Assembly: GCA_023419535.1 (NCBI GenBank) | Contig: JAEZXX010000034.1 | Location: 65,959-129,958 of the forward strand | Reading direction: 5' to 3' | Origin: Pseudomonadota bacterium | GTDB lineage: Bacteria > Pseudomonadota > Alphaproteobacteria > Rhizobiales > Rhizobiaceae | DNA length: 64,000 nucleotides | Shown: one piece after another, positions 9,154 through 17,843 of the stretch | Layout of the letters: every line of letters begins with the position of its first letter | Numbering within the stretch: the first letter of the stretch is position 1 | Translations under genes and position numbers: made by a program | The notes under the pieces: generated by a model | Databases searched by the model: none | Told to the model about the DNA's origin: nothing | The model's input: only the letters and a program-made list of their open reading frames with translations

Positions 9154-10020
9154 ATGACCGACATCGGCGCTCACGGCCCTTCCGCGCTCGATCCGATCCT
9201 GTCCGCCGCTCCGCACCGGGTCGGGATCGTCTCGCTTGTCGTGGCCGACCTCGATCGCGTGTCGGACTTCTACCGGCGGATGCTGGGGCTCGAACTCCTG
9301 GAGACGAGCGAGGGGGTCGCCCGGCTGGGAACGGCGTCGGCCGTCCTTCTCGAGCTTCGCCACGATGCGGGAGCGGCCCCTCGTTCGGCGCGCGATGCCG
9401 GGCTCTTCCACACGGCCTTCCTCCTGCCCGAACGGGCCGATCTCGGCGCGTGGCTCGCCTTCGGCCAGGGCGCCGGTCTGCAGCTGCAGGGCGCGGCGGA
9501 CCACACGGTCAGCGAGGCGGTCTATCTGTCCGATCCGGAGGGCAACGGCATCGAGATTTATGTCGACCGGCCTCCGGAGGCCTGGCCGATGGCCGACGGA
9601 ACGGTCCAGATGGCGAACGACCGCCTCGATTTTCCCGGCCCCGCGGATATGGCCCGCGCGCGGGCATGGGCGGGCTTTCCGAGCGGCGGCACGATCGGTC
9701 ACGTCCATCTCCAGGTCGGCGACCTCGCGCCCGCCGAGACCTTCTACCGCGGCGTCCTCGGCTTCGACGTGACCTGCCGCTACACCGGCGCGACCTTCTA
9801 CGGATCGGGCGGCTATCACCATCAGCTGGCCGCCAACATCTGGAACAGCCGGGGCGCGGGCCCGCGTCCCGAGCGGGCGACCGGGCTGGCGGAGGTCGAA
9901 CTCCTCGTCGATCCCGCGACGCTGGATGCGATCGCCGCACGCGCCTCGGACGCCGGCGGCCCGGACGGGCGGACGCTCCGCGATCCGTGGGGCACCGCCA
10001 TCAGGCTGGCGGCGAGCTGA
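9154..10020 (+). CDS. VOC-family protein, catechol 2,3-dioxygenase-like (two VOC domains)
   Basis: A 288-residue protein with two vicinal-oxygen-chelate modules. The first starts at VGIVSLVVADLDRVSDFYRRMLGLEL and ends with the metal-ligand-type sequence DPEGNGIEIYVDRP; the second starts at GTIGHVHLQVGDLAPAETFYRGVLGFDV and includes YHHQLAANIW and DPWGTAIRL. This is the CatE/YfiE type of extradiol-dioxygenase-like protein; the true substrate is unknown. The stop overlaps the 3' end of the opposing nth-like gene by 20 bases, so the two transcripts converge. Confidence 0.82.
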   Translation: MTDIGAHGPSALDPILSAAPHRVGIVSLVVADLDRVSDFYRRMLGLELLETSEGVARLGTASAVLLELRHDAGAAPRSARDAGLFHTAFLLPERADLGAWLAFGQGAGLQLQGAADHTVSEAVYLSDPEGNGIEIYVDRPPEAWPMADGTVQMANDRLDFPGPADMARARAWAGFPSGGTIGHVHLQVGDLAPAETFYRGVLGFDVTCRYTGATFYGSGGYHHQLAANIWNSRGAGPRPERATGLAEVELLVDPATLDAIAARASDAGGPDGRTLRDPWGTAIRLAAS

Positions 10021-10690
10021 TCCCGTCCGGCACGCCTGTTCGGAAGAACAGGCAGAGATCGTTCAGGAAGCAGGTCTCGCATTTCGGGCGCCGGGAGACG
10101 CAGATCGCCTTGCCGAACTGGATCAGCCAGAAATGGCCGTCCATCATAGCCCAGGCTGGGGCGCGGGCTTCGAGCGAGGCGGCGGTGCGGTCCGCGGTCC
10201 TTTCGTGCGTGAGCCCCAGGCGGTTGCAGACGCGGTCGACATGCGTGTCGACCGCGATCACGGCCTCGTCGAAGGTGAAGGCCATGACGATGTCGGCGCA
10301 TTTTCGCCCGACGCCGGGCAGCGCCATCAGCCCCGCCCGGTCGCGCGGCACCGCGCCGTCCCGCTCGACCAGCGCCTCGGCGAGGCGCTTCAAGTTGCGC
10401 GCCTTCATGTTGTAGAGCCCGCAGGGGCGGATGGCGCGGGCGATCTCGTCCTCGGGCAGGTCGAGAAGCTCCTGCGGGGTGGCGATCCTGGCGAACAGGG
10501 CCTTCGCTGCGAGATCGGTGTTCCTGTCGAGGCTCTGCGCCGAGAGGATGCAGGCGACGACCGAGCGGAACGGATCCGGCTGGTCCTTTGGGCCCTTGGC
10601 GGTCGTCGTGCGGCCGGGCATGCGCGCCAGGAGGCGCTGGAACGCCTCCTCGACCTCCGCTTCGTCCAACAGGCGCTTCTCCTTGCTCAT
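10001..10690 (-). CDS. Endonuclease III-family DNA glycosylase (paralogue 1)
   Basis: A 229-residue HhH-GPD base-excision-repair protein. It carries the helix-hairpin-helix LPGVGRKCADIV with the catalytic lysine, the catalytic aspartate in AVDTHVDRV, and a C-terminal iron-sulphur loop of the form C-x6-C-x2-C-x5-C. All key residues of endonuclease III are present, so it should be an active glycosylase/lyase on oxidised pyrimidines or a related lesion. A second, more canonical Nth lies at 12326-13123, so this copy may have another specificity. It ends 20 bases inside the VOC gene on the other strand. Confidence 0.88.
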   Translation of the reverse strand: MSKEKRLLDEAEVEEAFQRLLARMPGRTTTAKGPKDQPDPFRSVVACILSAQSLDRNTDLAAKALFARIATPQELLDLPEDEIARAIRPCGLYNMKARNLKRLAEALVERDGAVPRDRAGLMALPGVGRKCADIVMAFTFDEAVIAVDTHVDRVCNRLGLTHERTADRTAASLEARAPAWAMMDGHFWLIQFGKAICVSRRPKCETCFLNDLCLFFRTGVPDGISSPPA

Positions 10691-10751
10691 GGACGCGAGA
10701 TAGGGCGCCGGACGGGGACTCGAAGCGGACGGAAGTGTCGCAGCCTGACGG

Positions 10752-11660
10752 TCAGCGGGCCAGGATCCCGGCCTCCCAGCCCAGCATGGCGCGCTTGCGC
10801 GTCAGCCCCCAATGATAGCCCGTCAGCGCGCCGGACTTGCCGACGACGCGGTGGCACGGCACCACGAAGGAGATCGGGTTGCGTCCGACCGCCGCCCCGA
10901 CCGCGCGCGAGGCCTTCGGCGCTCCCAGCCCGTGCGCGATCGCCGAATAGGTGGTCGCGCGGCCGACCGGGATCTCCAGGAGAGCCTGCCAGACGCGAAC
11001 TTCGAAATCGGTGCCGATCAGGACGATGCGCATCGGCCGCCCCTCCTTCCAGGCGTCCGGATCGAAGGCGCGCGCGACATGGGGAACGGCGCCGGCATCG
11101 TCGCGCACGTAGTCCGCCTTCGGCCAGCGCCGCCGCATGTCCTCGAAGGCCGCGTCGTCGCCCCCGCGGTCCGGGTCCGAGAACGCGATGCCCGCCACCC
11201 CGCGTTCGGTCCACAGGACGAGGGTGCGGCCGAAGGGGGAGGGCGCGAAACCGTAGCTGAGCGTCAGCCCTTCGCCCTTGGCCTTGTGCGTGCCCGGCGA
11301 CACCGCCTCGTGCTTGACGAAGAGGTCGTGGAGGCGGGAGGGGCCGGAGAGCCCCACCTCCATCGCCGCGTCGAGCAGCGGCATGCCTTCCCCCAACAGG
11401 CGGCGGGCGTGATCGATGGTCACGGCCTGCAGGAAGGCCTTCGGCGTCAGCCCGGACCAGCGGCGGAACAGCGTCTCCAACTCGCGCTCGCCGATCCTCA
11501 GCGCGCCCGCGACCGCCGAGAGCGAGGGTTGCTCGCGATAATGGCCGGAGATGTACGCGATCGCCGCGCAGACGATCGCGTAGTCGCCTTCGGGCGGGGC
11601 CACCGGCATGAGGGCGGTGGCGGCATCGAGGCGTTCGGTCTGGAGGGTCTGGTGCAGCAT
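10752..11660 (-). CDS. Ada-like protein: AraC-type HTH fused to O6-methylguanine-DNA methyltransferase
   Basis: A 302-residue protein with an AraC-type helix-turn-helix region (about residues 30-125), a ribonuclease-like methyltransferase N-domain, and the C-terminal Ogt/Ada methyltransferase domain with the acceptor cysteine in VVPCHRVVG (Cys269). It removes methyl groups from O6-methylguanine by suicide transfer. The N-terminal Ada zinc domain with the four cysteines that sense methylphosphotriesters is missing, so the classic Ada activation mechanism cannot operate; the regulator part may respond to something else or be vestigial. It lies 61 bases upstream of the nth-like gene on the same strand, and the two may form an operon. 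Confidence 0.9.
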   Translation of the reverse strand: MLHQTLQTERLDAATALMPVAPPEGDYAIVCAAIAYISGHYREQPSLSAVAGALRIGERELETLFRRWSGLTPKAFLQAVTIDHARRLLGEGMPLLDAAMEVGLSGPSRLHDLFVKHEAVSPGTHKAKGEGLTLSYGFAPSPFGRTLVLWTERGVAGIAFSDPDRGGDDAAFEDMRRRWPKADYVRDDAGAVPHVARAFDPDAWKEGRPMRIVLIGTDFEVRVWQALLEIPVGRATTYSAIAHGLGAPKASRAVGAAVGRNPISFVVPCHRVVGKSGALTGYHWGLTRKRAMLGWEAGILAR

Positions 11661-11739
11661 CGGTTCGGCTCCCTCGCCGTTCTATGCGGCCACCTTAAGC
11701 ACCGGCGCCGTCGCCGGACCACCCGATTTCCTGTTCGCC

Positions 11740-12249
11740 TCAGCCCCGCCGAGCGGTCGCGAGCGCCCGGCCGAACGCGGCGGCGAAACTCTCCCGGTCC
11801 GCCGGGTTGAGGAAGCCGCCGACCTGCGTTGAGCGACCCTTGCCCGTCACCTCCATCCGCGTGACCCCGATCTCCTCGTGCCGCGAGACGTGCAGCCGCG
11901 TCCAGAACGGATTGTAGACGGCCTCGGCCACGAGCCCCTTCGGCGAGACCTTGCGGATGAGGAGCTCGGTTCGCGAGACGCGCACCTCCTCCCGGATCCG
12001 CCCGGCGCGATAGTTCATTCGGAAGGCGAACCAGAGCACCAGGACGTCGAGCCCGAAGAAGCCGACGACGGGCCAGGCGCCGTTCGAGACGAAGCCGAGC
12101 CCGACGAAGAGGCTGAGGATCGCGAGCGCGCCCATCATGGTGTTGAAGCCGCGGGTCGAGAGCGAACGGTGCGGCGTGAGGACCGCGTGGAAGATCGGCG
12201 CCTCGGCCGAACCCTGTGCCGTCGCAGGCGAAGCGGCGATGCCGGTCAT
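11740..12249 (-). CDS. DUF2244-family integral membrane protein
   Basis: A 169-residue protein. After a polar N-terminus it has FHAVLTPHRSLS, then two hydrophobic segments (about 38-56 and 58-76), then a cytoplasmic-type domain with NPFWTRLHVSRHE and VGGFLNPADRESFAAAF. This arrangement (two helices, then the NPxW and FL-x-P-x-ER motifs) matches the alphaproteobacterial DUF2244 family, whose function is unknown. The start is the ATG at 12249; it is divergent from nth, with 76 bases between the two start codons. Confidence 0.8.
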   Translation of the reverse strand: MTGIAASPATAQGSAEAPIFHAVLTPHRSLSTRGFNTMMGALAILSLFVGLGFVSNGAWPVVGFFGLDVLVLWFAFRMNYRAGRIREEVRVSRTELLIRKVSPKGLVAEAVYNPFWTRLHVSRHEEIGVTRMEVTGKGRSTQVGGFLNPADRESFAAAFGRALATARRG

Positions 12250-12325
12250 GTCGAGCCTCTTTGCGTTGCCGGACCGCAAGGATATGGCGTGCCCAGGCGA
12301 AGAGAAGGCAGCTGGAGCGGCGAGA

Positions 12326-13123
12326 ATGGCGAAGGCGGTGGCGCGTGCCAAGATCAAAGGCGACCTCGCCGGCAAGGTGAGGCGCAAGGCCGCGGCCCGA
12401 AAGCCCCGCATTCCCTATTCGGCCGAGGAGATCGCCGAGATCTTCCGGCGATTCCAGGTGCAGCGGCCCAAGCCCCAGCCCGAGCTGATGCACACCAACC
12501 CCTTCACGCTTCTCGTCGCGGTCGTCCTGTCCGCGCAGGCGACCGACATGGGCGTGAACCGCGCAACGCGCGGTCTGTTCGCGCGCGCCGACAACGCCGC
12601 CGACATGGCCGCGCTCGGCGAGGACGCGATCCGCGAGGAGATCAAATCGATCGGTCTTTTCCGCAACAAGGCCAAGAACGTCGCGGCGCTGGCGAAGACG
12701 CTGGTCGAGGAGCACGGCGGCGAGGTGCCGATTGCCCGCGAGGCCTTGGAGGCACTGCCCGGCGTCGGTCGCAAGACTGCGAACGTCGTCCTCAACACGG
12801 CCTTCGGGGAGGAGACGCTCGCCGTCGACACGCACATCTTCCGGATCGGAAACCGTTTGAGGATCGCGCCCGGCAAGACCCCGGACGAGGTCGAACGCAA
12901 CTTCCTGAGGATCATCCCCGAGGGCTATCTGCGCGATGCCCACCACTGGTTGATCCTGCACGGCCGCTACGTCTGCAAGGCCCGCAAGCCGGATTGCCGC
13001 TCCTGCGTCATCGCCGATCTCTGCCGGAGCCCGGAGAAGTGGTGCGACGTGCCCGCGCCTCTGGAGCCCTTGGAGATCAGGCCGCCCGGTCCGCAACCGC
13101 AGCCGGCCTCGCCGGCGTCTTGA
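12326..13123 (+). CDS. nth: Endonuclease III
   Basis: A 265-residue bifunctional DNA glycosylase/AP lyase that excises oxidised pyrimidines. The helix-hairpin-helix LPGVGRKTANVVLN with the catalytic lysine, the aspartate in AVDTHIFRI, and the 4Fe-4S loop C-x6-C-x2-C-x5-C (VCKARKPDCRSCVIADLC) are all present. I chose the ATG at 12326 because of a CTGGAG site before it; a longer start at 12284 is possible. The basic N-terminal extension (about 35 residues rich in Lys and Arg) is longer than in E. coli Nth. The 3' end overlaps the opposing EI24 gene by 47 bases. Confidence 0.94.
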   Translation: MAKAVARAKIKGDLAGKVRRKAAARKPRIPYSAEEIAEIFRRFQVQRPKPQPELMHTNPFTLLVAVVLSAQATDMGVNRATRGLFARADNAADMAALGEDAIREEIKSIGLFRNKAKNVAALAKTLVEEHGGEVPIAREALEALPGVGRKTANVVLNTAFGEETLAVDTHIFRIGNRLRIAPGKTPDEVERNFLRIIPEGYLRDAHHWLILHGRYVCKARKPDCRSCVIADLCRSPEKWCDVPAPLEPLEIRPPGPQPQPASPAS

Positions 13124-13832
13124 TCGGCAGGCCGCCTTCGGCCACGGCGATCCGATGGTGCAGATGAACCATGAAGGCGGCGGCGAAAAGCGGCGTCAAA
13201 AGGTTCAGGATCGGGACGGCCAGGAAGCCGGCGATCAGCAGCCCGGCGAGCATGACGCGGCCGCCGTACCGCGACCGCAACGCCTTGGCGTCCGCCTCCG
13301 TGCGATATCGCAGCGCTGCGAACTCGAAATATTCTCGGCCGAGCAGATAGCCGTTCACGACGAAGAAGGCGGCGAGGTTGACGATCGGCACCCAGAGCAG
13401 CGCGAAGGCGAGAAGATTGCCGAGGATCACGATGCCGAAGAACTTCAGCGACAGGACGATGCCGTGCAGCGTCGGGACCGCCTGCCCGACGGGCTGGCCG
13501 GGATAGTGCTCGCGCTCGGCGACCTCCGCGACGTCGTCGAGGAAGAGACCCGCGATCACCGCCGAGACCGGCGCGATCAGGAAGGCCAGCAGGAAGGCGA
13601 GCGCGATGGAAGCGGCGACGCCCGCGAACGCGCCGGCATTGTCGACCCAGGCCGGCATCTCGGGCGCGAACTGCGAAAAGAACGGGATCGCGACCGTCTC
13701 GAAGGCGAAGCGGACCGCGAACCACAGGGCGACGAGGACGAGGGCGGTGAGCCCCAGCGTCTTCCAGAGCGCCGCCCGGAAGGGCTGCGAGAAGAGATCG
13801 CCCAGCGCAAGGCGAGCGGAGGAGAGAAGCAT
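13077..13832 (-). CDS. EI24/CysZ-like integral membrane protein
   Basis: A 251-residue protein with four or more hydrophobic helices and the EI24-domain pattern (KTLGLTALVLVALWFAVRF, later LGVPIVNL-like LLWVPIVNLAAFFVVNGYLLGREYFE). In some bacteria this fold is the CysZ sulphate permease; in alphaproteobacteria the role is not settled. No cys genes are nearby. Start chosen at the ATG at 13832, where MLLSSARLALGDLFSQPFRAAL begins the conserved region. Its C-terminal codons overlap those of nth on the other strand. Confidence 0.8.
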   Translation of the reverse strand: MLLSSARLALGDLFSQPFRAALWKTLGLTALVLVALWFAVRFAFETVAIPFFSQFAPEMPAWVDNAGAFAGVAASIALAFLLAFLIAPVSAVIAGLFLDDVAEVAEREHYPGQPVGQAVPTLHGIVLSLKFFGIVILGNLLAFALLWVPIVNLAAFFVVNGYLLGREYFEFAALRYRTEADAKALRSRYGGRVMLAGLLIAGFLAVPILNLLTPLFAAAFMVHLHHRIAVAEGGLPIKTPARPAAVADRAA

Positions 13833-13975
13833 CGTCGCGTCCCGCAATGAAATGGTCCGGCCGTTGAGATAAGGCCGATCGGGCCCGGCGCAATCGAGGC
13901 CGTCGACACGTCGGCCTCGCCTTTTGACGCCGGGGTCGTTAGGAGCGCTGGACACGCCTTCGGCCGGGACCCCCC

Positions 13976-14983
13976 ATGGATCACCAGTTCGACCTTCTGA
14001 CGATCGGCAACGCCATCGTCGACATCATCTCGCAGACCGACGAGGAGACGCTGCAGCGCCTGAACGTCGAGAAGAGCGCGATGACGCTGATCGACACGGC
14101 CCGCGCGGTCGAGCTCTACGGCTCCATGGGCCCGGCGATCGAGATGTCGGGTGGCTCGGCGGCCAACACGGTGGCCGGCCTCGTCAGTCTCGGCGGCCGG
14201 GGCGCCTATTTCGGCAAGGTCTCGAACGACCAGCTCGGCGCGATCTTCGCGCACGATATCCGCGCGCTCGGCGTCCATTTCGAGACGAGCCCGCTCGGCG
14301 GGGAGCCGCCGACGGCGCGCAGCATGATCCTCGTCACCCCGGACGGCGAGCGGTCGATGAACACCTATCTCGGCGCCTGCGTGGAGCTCGGTCCCGAGGA
14401 CATCGACGAGGCCGTCGTCGCGGCCTCCAAGGTCACCTATTTCGAGGGTTATCTCTGGGATCCGCCGCGCGCCAAGGACGCGATCATGCTGGCCTCGAAA
14501 ATCGCCCACGCCAACGGGCGCGAGATGGCGATGACCCTGTCGGACAGCTTCTGCGTCCACCGATACCGACCGGAGTTCCTGGACCTCATGCGCTCGGGTG
14601 CGGTCGACATCGTCTTTGCCAACGAGGCCGAGGCGCTGGCGCTGTACGAGACGGACGACCTCGACGAGGCGCTGCGCCGGATCGGCGCGGACACGCGACG
14701 GGTCGCCGTCGTGACGCGCTCCGAGAAGGGCTGCGTCGTGGTGGAGGGCGATTTTCGATCCGACCACGCGGCGACGCGGGTCGAGGCGGTGCGTGACACG
14801 ACGGGGGCGGGCGACCTCTTCGCGTCCGGCTTCCTGCGCGGCTACACGAGCGGTCTCGACCATGCCCGCTCCGCCGCGCTGGGCGCCATCGCCGCCGGCC
14901 ACATCATCGAGCAGATCGGCCCGCGGCCGCAGCGCCCGCTGCGCGACTTGGCGGGGGTGGCGGAGCTTCTCACGGACCGCTGA
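13976..14983 (+). CDS. PfkB-family carbohydrate kinase, adenosine kinase-like
   Basis: A 335-residue ribokinase-fold protein. The N-terminal MSGGSAANTVAGLVSLGG and the C-terminal DTTGAGDLFASGFLRG, with the catalytic aspartate in the anion-hole motif, are the two PfkB signatures. The N-terminus FDLLTIGNAIVDIIS is the pattern of the adenosine kinase branch common in Hyphomicrobiales, which suggests phosphorylation of adenosine or a related nucleoside. It starts 143 bases from the EI24 gene on the other strand, so the two are divergent. Confidence 0.88.
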   Translation: MDHQFDLLTIGNAIVDIISQTDEETLQRLNVEKSAMTLIDTARAVELYGSMGPAIEMSGGSAANTVAGLVSLGGRGAYFGKVSNDQLGAIFAHDIRALGVHFETSPLGGEPPTARSMILVTPDGERSMNTYLGACVELGPEDIDEAVVAASKVTYFEGYLWDPPRAKDAIMLASKIAHANGREMAMTLSDSFCVHRYRPEFLDLMRSGAVDIVFANEAEALALYETDDLDEALRRIGADTRRVAVVTRSEKGCVVVEGDFRSDHAATRVEAVRDTTGAGDLFASGFLRGYTSGLDHARSAALGAIAAGHIIEQIGPRPQRPLRDLAGVAELLTDR

Positions 14984-15307
14984 ATCGAAGCCGCCGGAGC
15001 GAGGCGCCAAGACGGCGAAGGCGACGAGTCGAGATGAGGACCGCAGCGCGGGTCGTGGGTCCGATGGCCCGGGACGCCTCTGCAGCATCGGCCCGTCATC
15101 GGAACCGATCATCCGAAAGCCTGATGCGTCGCTTCGATAGGAAAGCGCGGCCTGTTTGCGTCCGAACGGGCGCTCGAAGTCCTGTATCGTCTCCCCTTGG
15201 ATTCGCACAGTTCTGAGCCGACCCGGCGCGTGCGAGGATCGGTTCGTCTTTGTGGTCGTCGAACTCCGGCGTCCGGACCCTGTCACGTCGTTCGGTCGCC
15301 CCTTTCG
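14984..15307. other. Intergenic region without a gene; holds a palindromic repeat
   Basis: These 324 bases lie between the kinase stop and the convergent 3' end of yifB. No reading frame here resembles a protein. The only structure I see is the dispersed palindromic element at 15085-15179. Confidence 0.6.
15085..15179 (+). repeat. Dispersed palindromic intergenic repeat, copy A
   Basis: This 95-base stretch aligns with 56488-56590 along its whole length, sharing blocks such as GCATCGGCC, ATCGGAA, AAGCC, GATGCGT, GCGGCCTGT, TGCGTCCGAA and GCGCTCGAAG. It contains two potential stem-loops: GCATC pairing with GATGC across 15085-15127, and GCGTCC-GAAC-GGGCGC further on. Stem differences between the copies often keep pairing through G-U. 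It lies between convergent genes (kinase and yifB). Confidence 0.75.
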
Positions 15308-16840
15308 TCATGCGGCCGTCGCCAGTCTTTCGCCGGCGATCCGATAGGACACCGCCTCGGCCAGGTGGATGCGCCGCACGCTGTCCGCACCGTCGAGATC
15401 GGCCAGCGTTCGGGCGACCTTCAGGATGCGGTGATAGGCGCGCGCGGAGAATTTTGTCTGCTCCGCAGCCTCGCGCAAGAGCCGCTGCGCTCCGTCGTCC
15501 AGGGCCGCGACGGCCTCGATCATCGAACCGGGGCACTGCGCGTTGACGAGAACGGCAGGGAACCCCGCCTCGGCGTAACGCGCCGACTGGACGGCGCGGG
15601 CGCGCTCGACCCGCACCCTTGCGGCCCCGGAGGGCTCCACCGGGCTCCGGGCGATGAGGTCGACGGCGCTGACGGCGGGAACCTCGACCCGCAGATCGAT
15701 CCGGTCGAGAAGCGGGCCGGAGATCCTGGCCTGGTAATCCGCCTGGCAGCGAGGCCCCCGCGCGCACGAATGGCCCGGCTCGCCCGCCATGCCGCACCGG
15801 CACGGGTTCATGGCCGCGACGAGCTGGAATCGCGCCGGATAGGTCACGCGGTGATTGGCGCGCGCGATGACGCTCTCGCCGCTCTCCAGGGGTTGGCGCA
15901 GCGAATCGAGGACGGCCGGCGAAAACTCCGGCAATTCGTCGAGGAACAGGACGCCGCGATGGGCGAGCGACACCTCGCCGGGCCGCGCGCGGAGGCCGCC
16001 GCCGACCATCGCTGCCATGGAGGCCGAGTGGTGCGGCGCCCTGAACGGCCGCCGGTCCGACAATCGGCCGCCGGCAAGTTCGCCCGCGATGGAGGCGATC
16101 ATGGAGACCTCGAGAAGCTCGGGCGGCCCCAGCGGCGGCAGGATCGACGGCAGGCGCTCGGCGAGCATCGACTTTCCCGAGCCGGGCGGACCGATCATCA
16201 GGAGATTGTGTCCCCCCGCTGCGGCGACCTCCAGCGCGCGCTTGGCCAGCGGCTGGCCGCGGATGTCGGAGAGATCAGCAAGCCCTTCCGCGTCCTGGCG
16301 GATCGCAGGCTCGGGCCGCGACAGCACCTGTGTCCCGCGAAAGTGATTGGCGATCTGGATGAGGCTGCGCGGCGCGAGGATCGGCATGTCGGCGCTCGCC
16401 CAGGCGGCCTCGGCGCCGCAGGCGGCAGGGCAGAGCAGGCCGAGTCCCATGGCGTTGGCGCCGACGGCCGCGGGGAGCGCACCCGCCACCGCGCTGATCG
16501 TCCCGTCGAGCGAGAGTTCCCCGATCACGACGTAGCCGGCCAGCGCGTCCGCGGGAATGGCGCCGAGCGCTACCATCAGCCCGAGCGCGATCGGCAGATC
16601 GTAGTGACTTCCCTCCTTCGGAAGATCGGCGGGTGCGAGATTGACCGTCACGCGCTTGGGCGGCATTGCGAGGCCGGAGGCATGAAGCGCGGCCTGCACC
16701 CGCTCCCGGCTTTCAGCCACCGCCTTGTCTGCGAGGCCGACGATCTGCATTCCGACCCGGCCCGGCGCGATCATGACCTGGATGTCGATGGGGACGGCTT
16801 CGACTCCCTGGAACGCGACCGACCTGACCTTGGCGACCAT
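15308..16840 (-). CDS. YifB family Mg-chelatase-like AAA+ ATPase (ComM-like)
   Basis: A 510-residue protein. The N-terminal ribosomal-S5/LonC-like domain (1-170) contains GLADKAVAESRERVQAAL and the conserved LNLAPADLPKEGS-like block; Walker A GPPGSGKS lies at residues 217-224; Walker B GVLFLDELPEF and the sensor region AAMNPCRCG follow; the C-terminal Mg-chelatase domain has KFSARAYHRILKVARTLADL. Homologues such as ComM act as hexameric helicases for branch migration in natural transformation. Whether that holds here is inference. It is divergent from the Fur-family gene. Confidence 0.93.
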   Translation of the reverse strand: MVAKVRSVAFQGVEAVPIDIQVMIAPGRVGMQIVGLADKAVAESRERVQAALHASGLAMPPKRVTVNLAPADLPKEGSHYDLPIALGLMVALGAIPADALAGYVVIGELSLDGTISAVAGALPAAVGANAMGLGLLCPAACGAEAAWASADMPILAPRSLIQIANHFRGTQVLSRPEPAIRQDAEGLADLSDIRGQPLAKRALEVAAAGGHNLLMIGPPGSGKSMLAERLPSILPPLGPPELLEVSMIASIAGELAGGRLSDRRPFRAPHHSASMAAMVGGGLRARPGEVSLAHRGVLFLDELPEFSPAVLDSLRQPLESGESVIARANHRVTYPARFQLVAAMNPCRCGMAGEPGHSCARGPRCQADYQARISGPLLDRIDLRVEVPAVSAVDLIARSPVEPSGAARVRVERARAVQSARYAEAGFPAVLVNAQCPGSMIEAVAALDDGAQRLLREAAEQTKFSARAYHRILKVARTLADLDGADSVRRIHLAEAVSYRIAGERLATAA

Positions 16841-17062
16841 CGGACTGCACCCGTTCGGGTCGATCCGACCTGGACGACCACCCTCTTGGCGCGAAATCTA
16901 GCGGGACTTCTGAAGTCTGACAAGAACGCAAGAAGAACAAATCGGAGGGTGAGGGGAGGACGCCGGAGCCGTCCGACCCACCCGCAAGAGAAGCCTTCCG
17001 AATGGGGCGGACATCCTGGCGCCGGACCCCTATCTAGACGGCTTAGACCAAGGAGCTTTTGA

Positions 17063-17491
17063 ATGAGCGGGCCCATCGACCTGACACGGAACGAAGCGCT
17101 CGTGCTGGACGCTCTTCGGGAGGGGCCCGCCCCCCGCAGCGCCTACCAGCTCCTCGAGACGCTTCGGGGGGAGGGCCTGAGGGCCCCGCCGCAGATCTAC
17201 CGCGCCCTGAAGTCCCTGGGCGAGCGCGGCCTCGTGCACAAGCTGGAGAGCCGGAACGCCTATCTCGCCTGTAGCCATGACCACCATCACGGGGACGATG
17301 CGCGACCCGTCGTGTTTCTCGTGTGCGACCGATGCGAGTGCGTGGAGGAGGTGGCGGGCGACGGGCTCGAGCCGGTGTTCGATGCGCTGACGCGCGCGCA
17401 CGGGTTTAAGCGGAACAGCGCTTCGGCGGAGATCCGCGGGCGCTGCCGAGACTGCGCGCATCTCTCCGACGGGAACGGCGGGACGTCCTGA
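17063..17491 (+). CDS. Fur-family metalloregulator, Zur-like
   Basis: A 142-residue protein with an N-terminal winged helix (about 8-75; APPQIYRALKSLGERGLVHKLESRNAYLAC) and a C-terminal metal-binding domain with HDHHHGDD, CDRCECVEEV and a closing CRDC. The two CxxC pairs form the structural zinc site of the family. The recognition-helix region and the histidine cluster fit the zinc-responsive Zur branch better than Fur or PerR, but this is a judgement by eye. An AGGAG lies eight bases before the ATG. No zinc-uptake gene is next to it. Confidence 0.85.
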   Translation: MSGPIDLTRNEALVLDALREGPAPRSAYQLLETLRGEGLRAPPQIYRALKSLGERGLVHKLESRNAYLACSHDHHHGDDARPVVFLVCDRCECVEEVAGDGLEPVFDALTRAHGFKRNSASAEIRGRCRDCAHLSDGNGGTS

Positions 17492-17843
17492 ACGGTTCAA
17501 CAATGTGCTCGGATGCAGCTTCGCAATAGCACAAGCGCGTGAAGTTGACGATTCGCTCTTCGAACGATCGGTTGCAGCTTTGCGCCACAGCCGTTTTTCC
17601 GAGCCAGCCCAGTCGGTTGCGCCTCAGGCATCCGGCTTGGACGACGGTCGGGGCGTTGCCGGCCTGCAACAGCTCCATTCCAGTGCAAATCGCCCGTCTT
17701 GTAGGCAGGCCCTACAACCTCAATTCTATGTCGAGACAGGGCAGACGAACGGCGTTCGCCTCCATCGGCGAGCCCTTGCAACAGACCTCGTCATTGAACC
17801 ATCCGGCAGGCCGAAGCGCCGCCGTGAGCTGGAGTACTGGATC
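17492..17843. promoter_or_regulatory. Long leader region before the outer-membrane protein gene
   Basis: These 352 bases contain no convincing gene. An inverted repeat, TTGTAGG-CAGGC-CCTACAA, sits at 17699-17717, about 125 bases before the omp start. A TTGACG at 17545-17550 has no convincing -10 partner. The length and AT-richer patches suggest a regulated 5' leader or a small RNA, but I cannot place a transcript. Confidence 0.35.

Noticed and set aside
9996..10025. Convergent overlap of the VOC gene and the nth-like gene as a possible fusion or frameshift
   Set aside because: Both proteins end with complete family C-termini; the 20-base overlap is a simple tail-to-tail arrangement.
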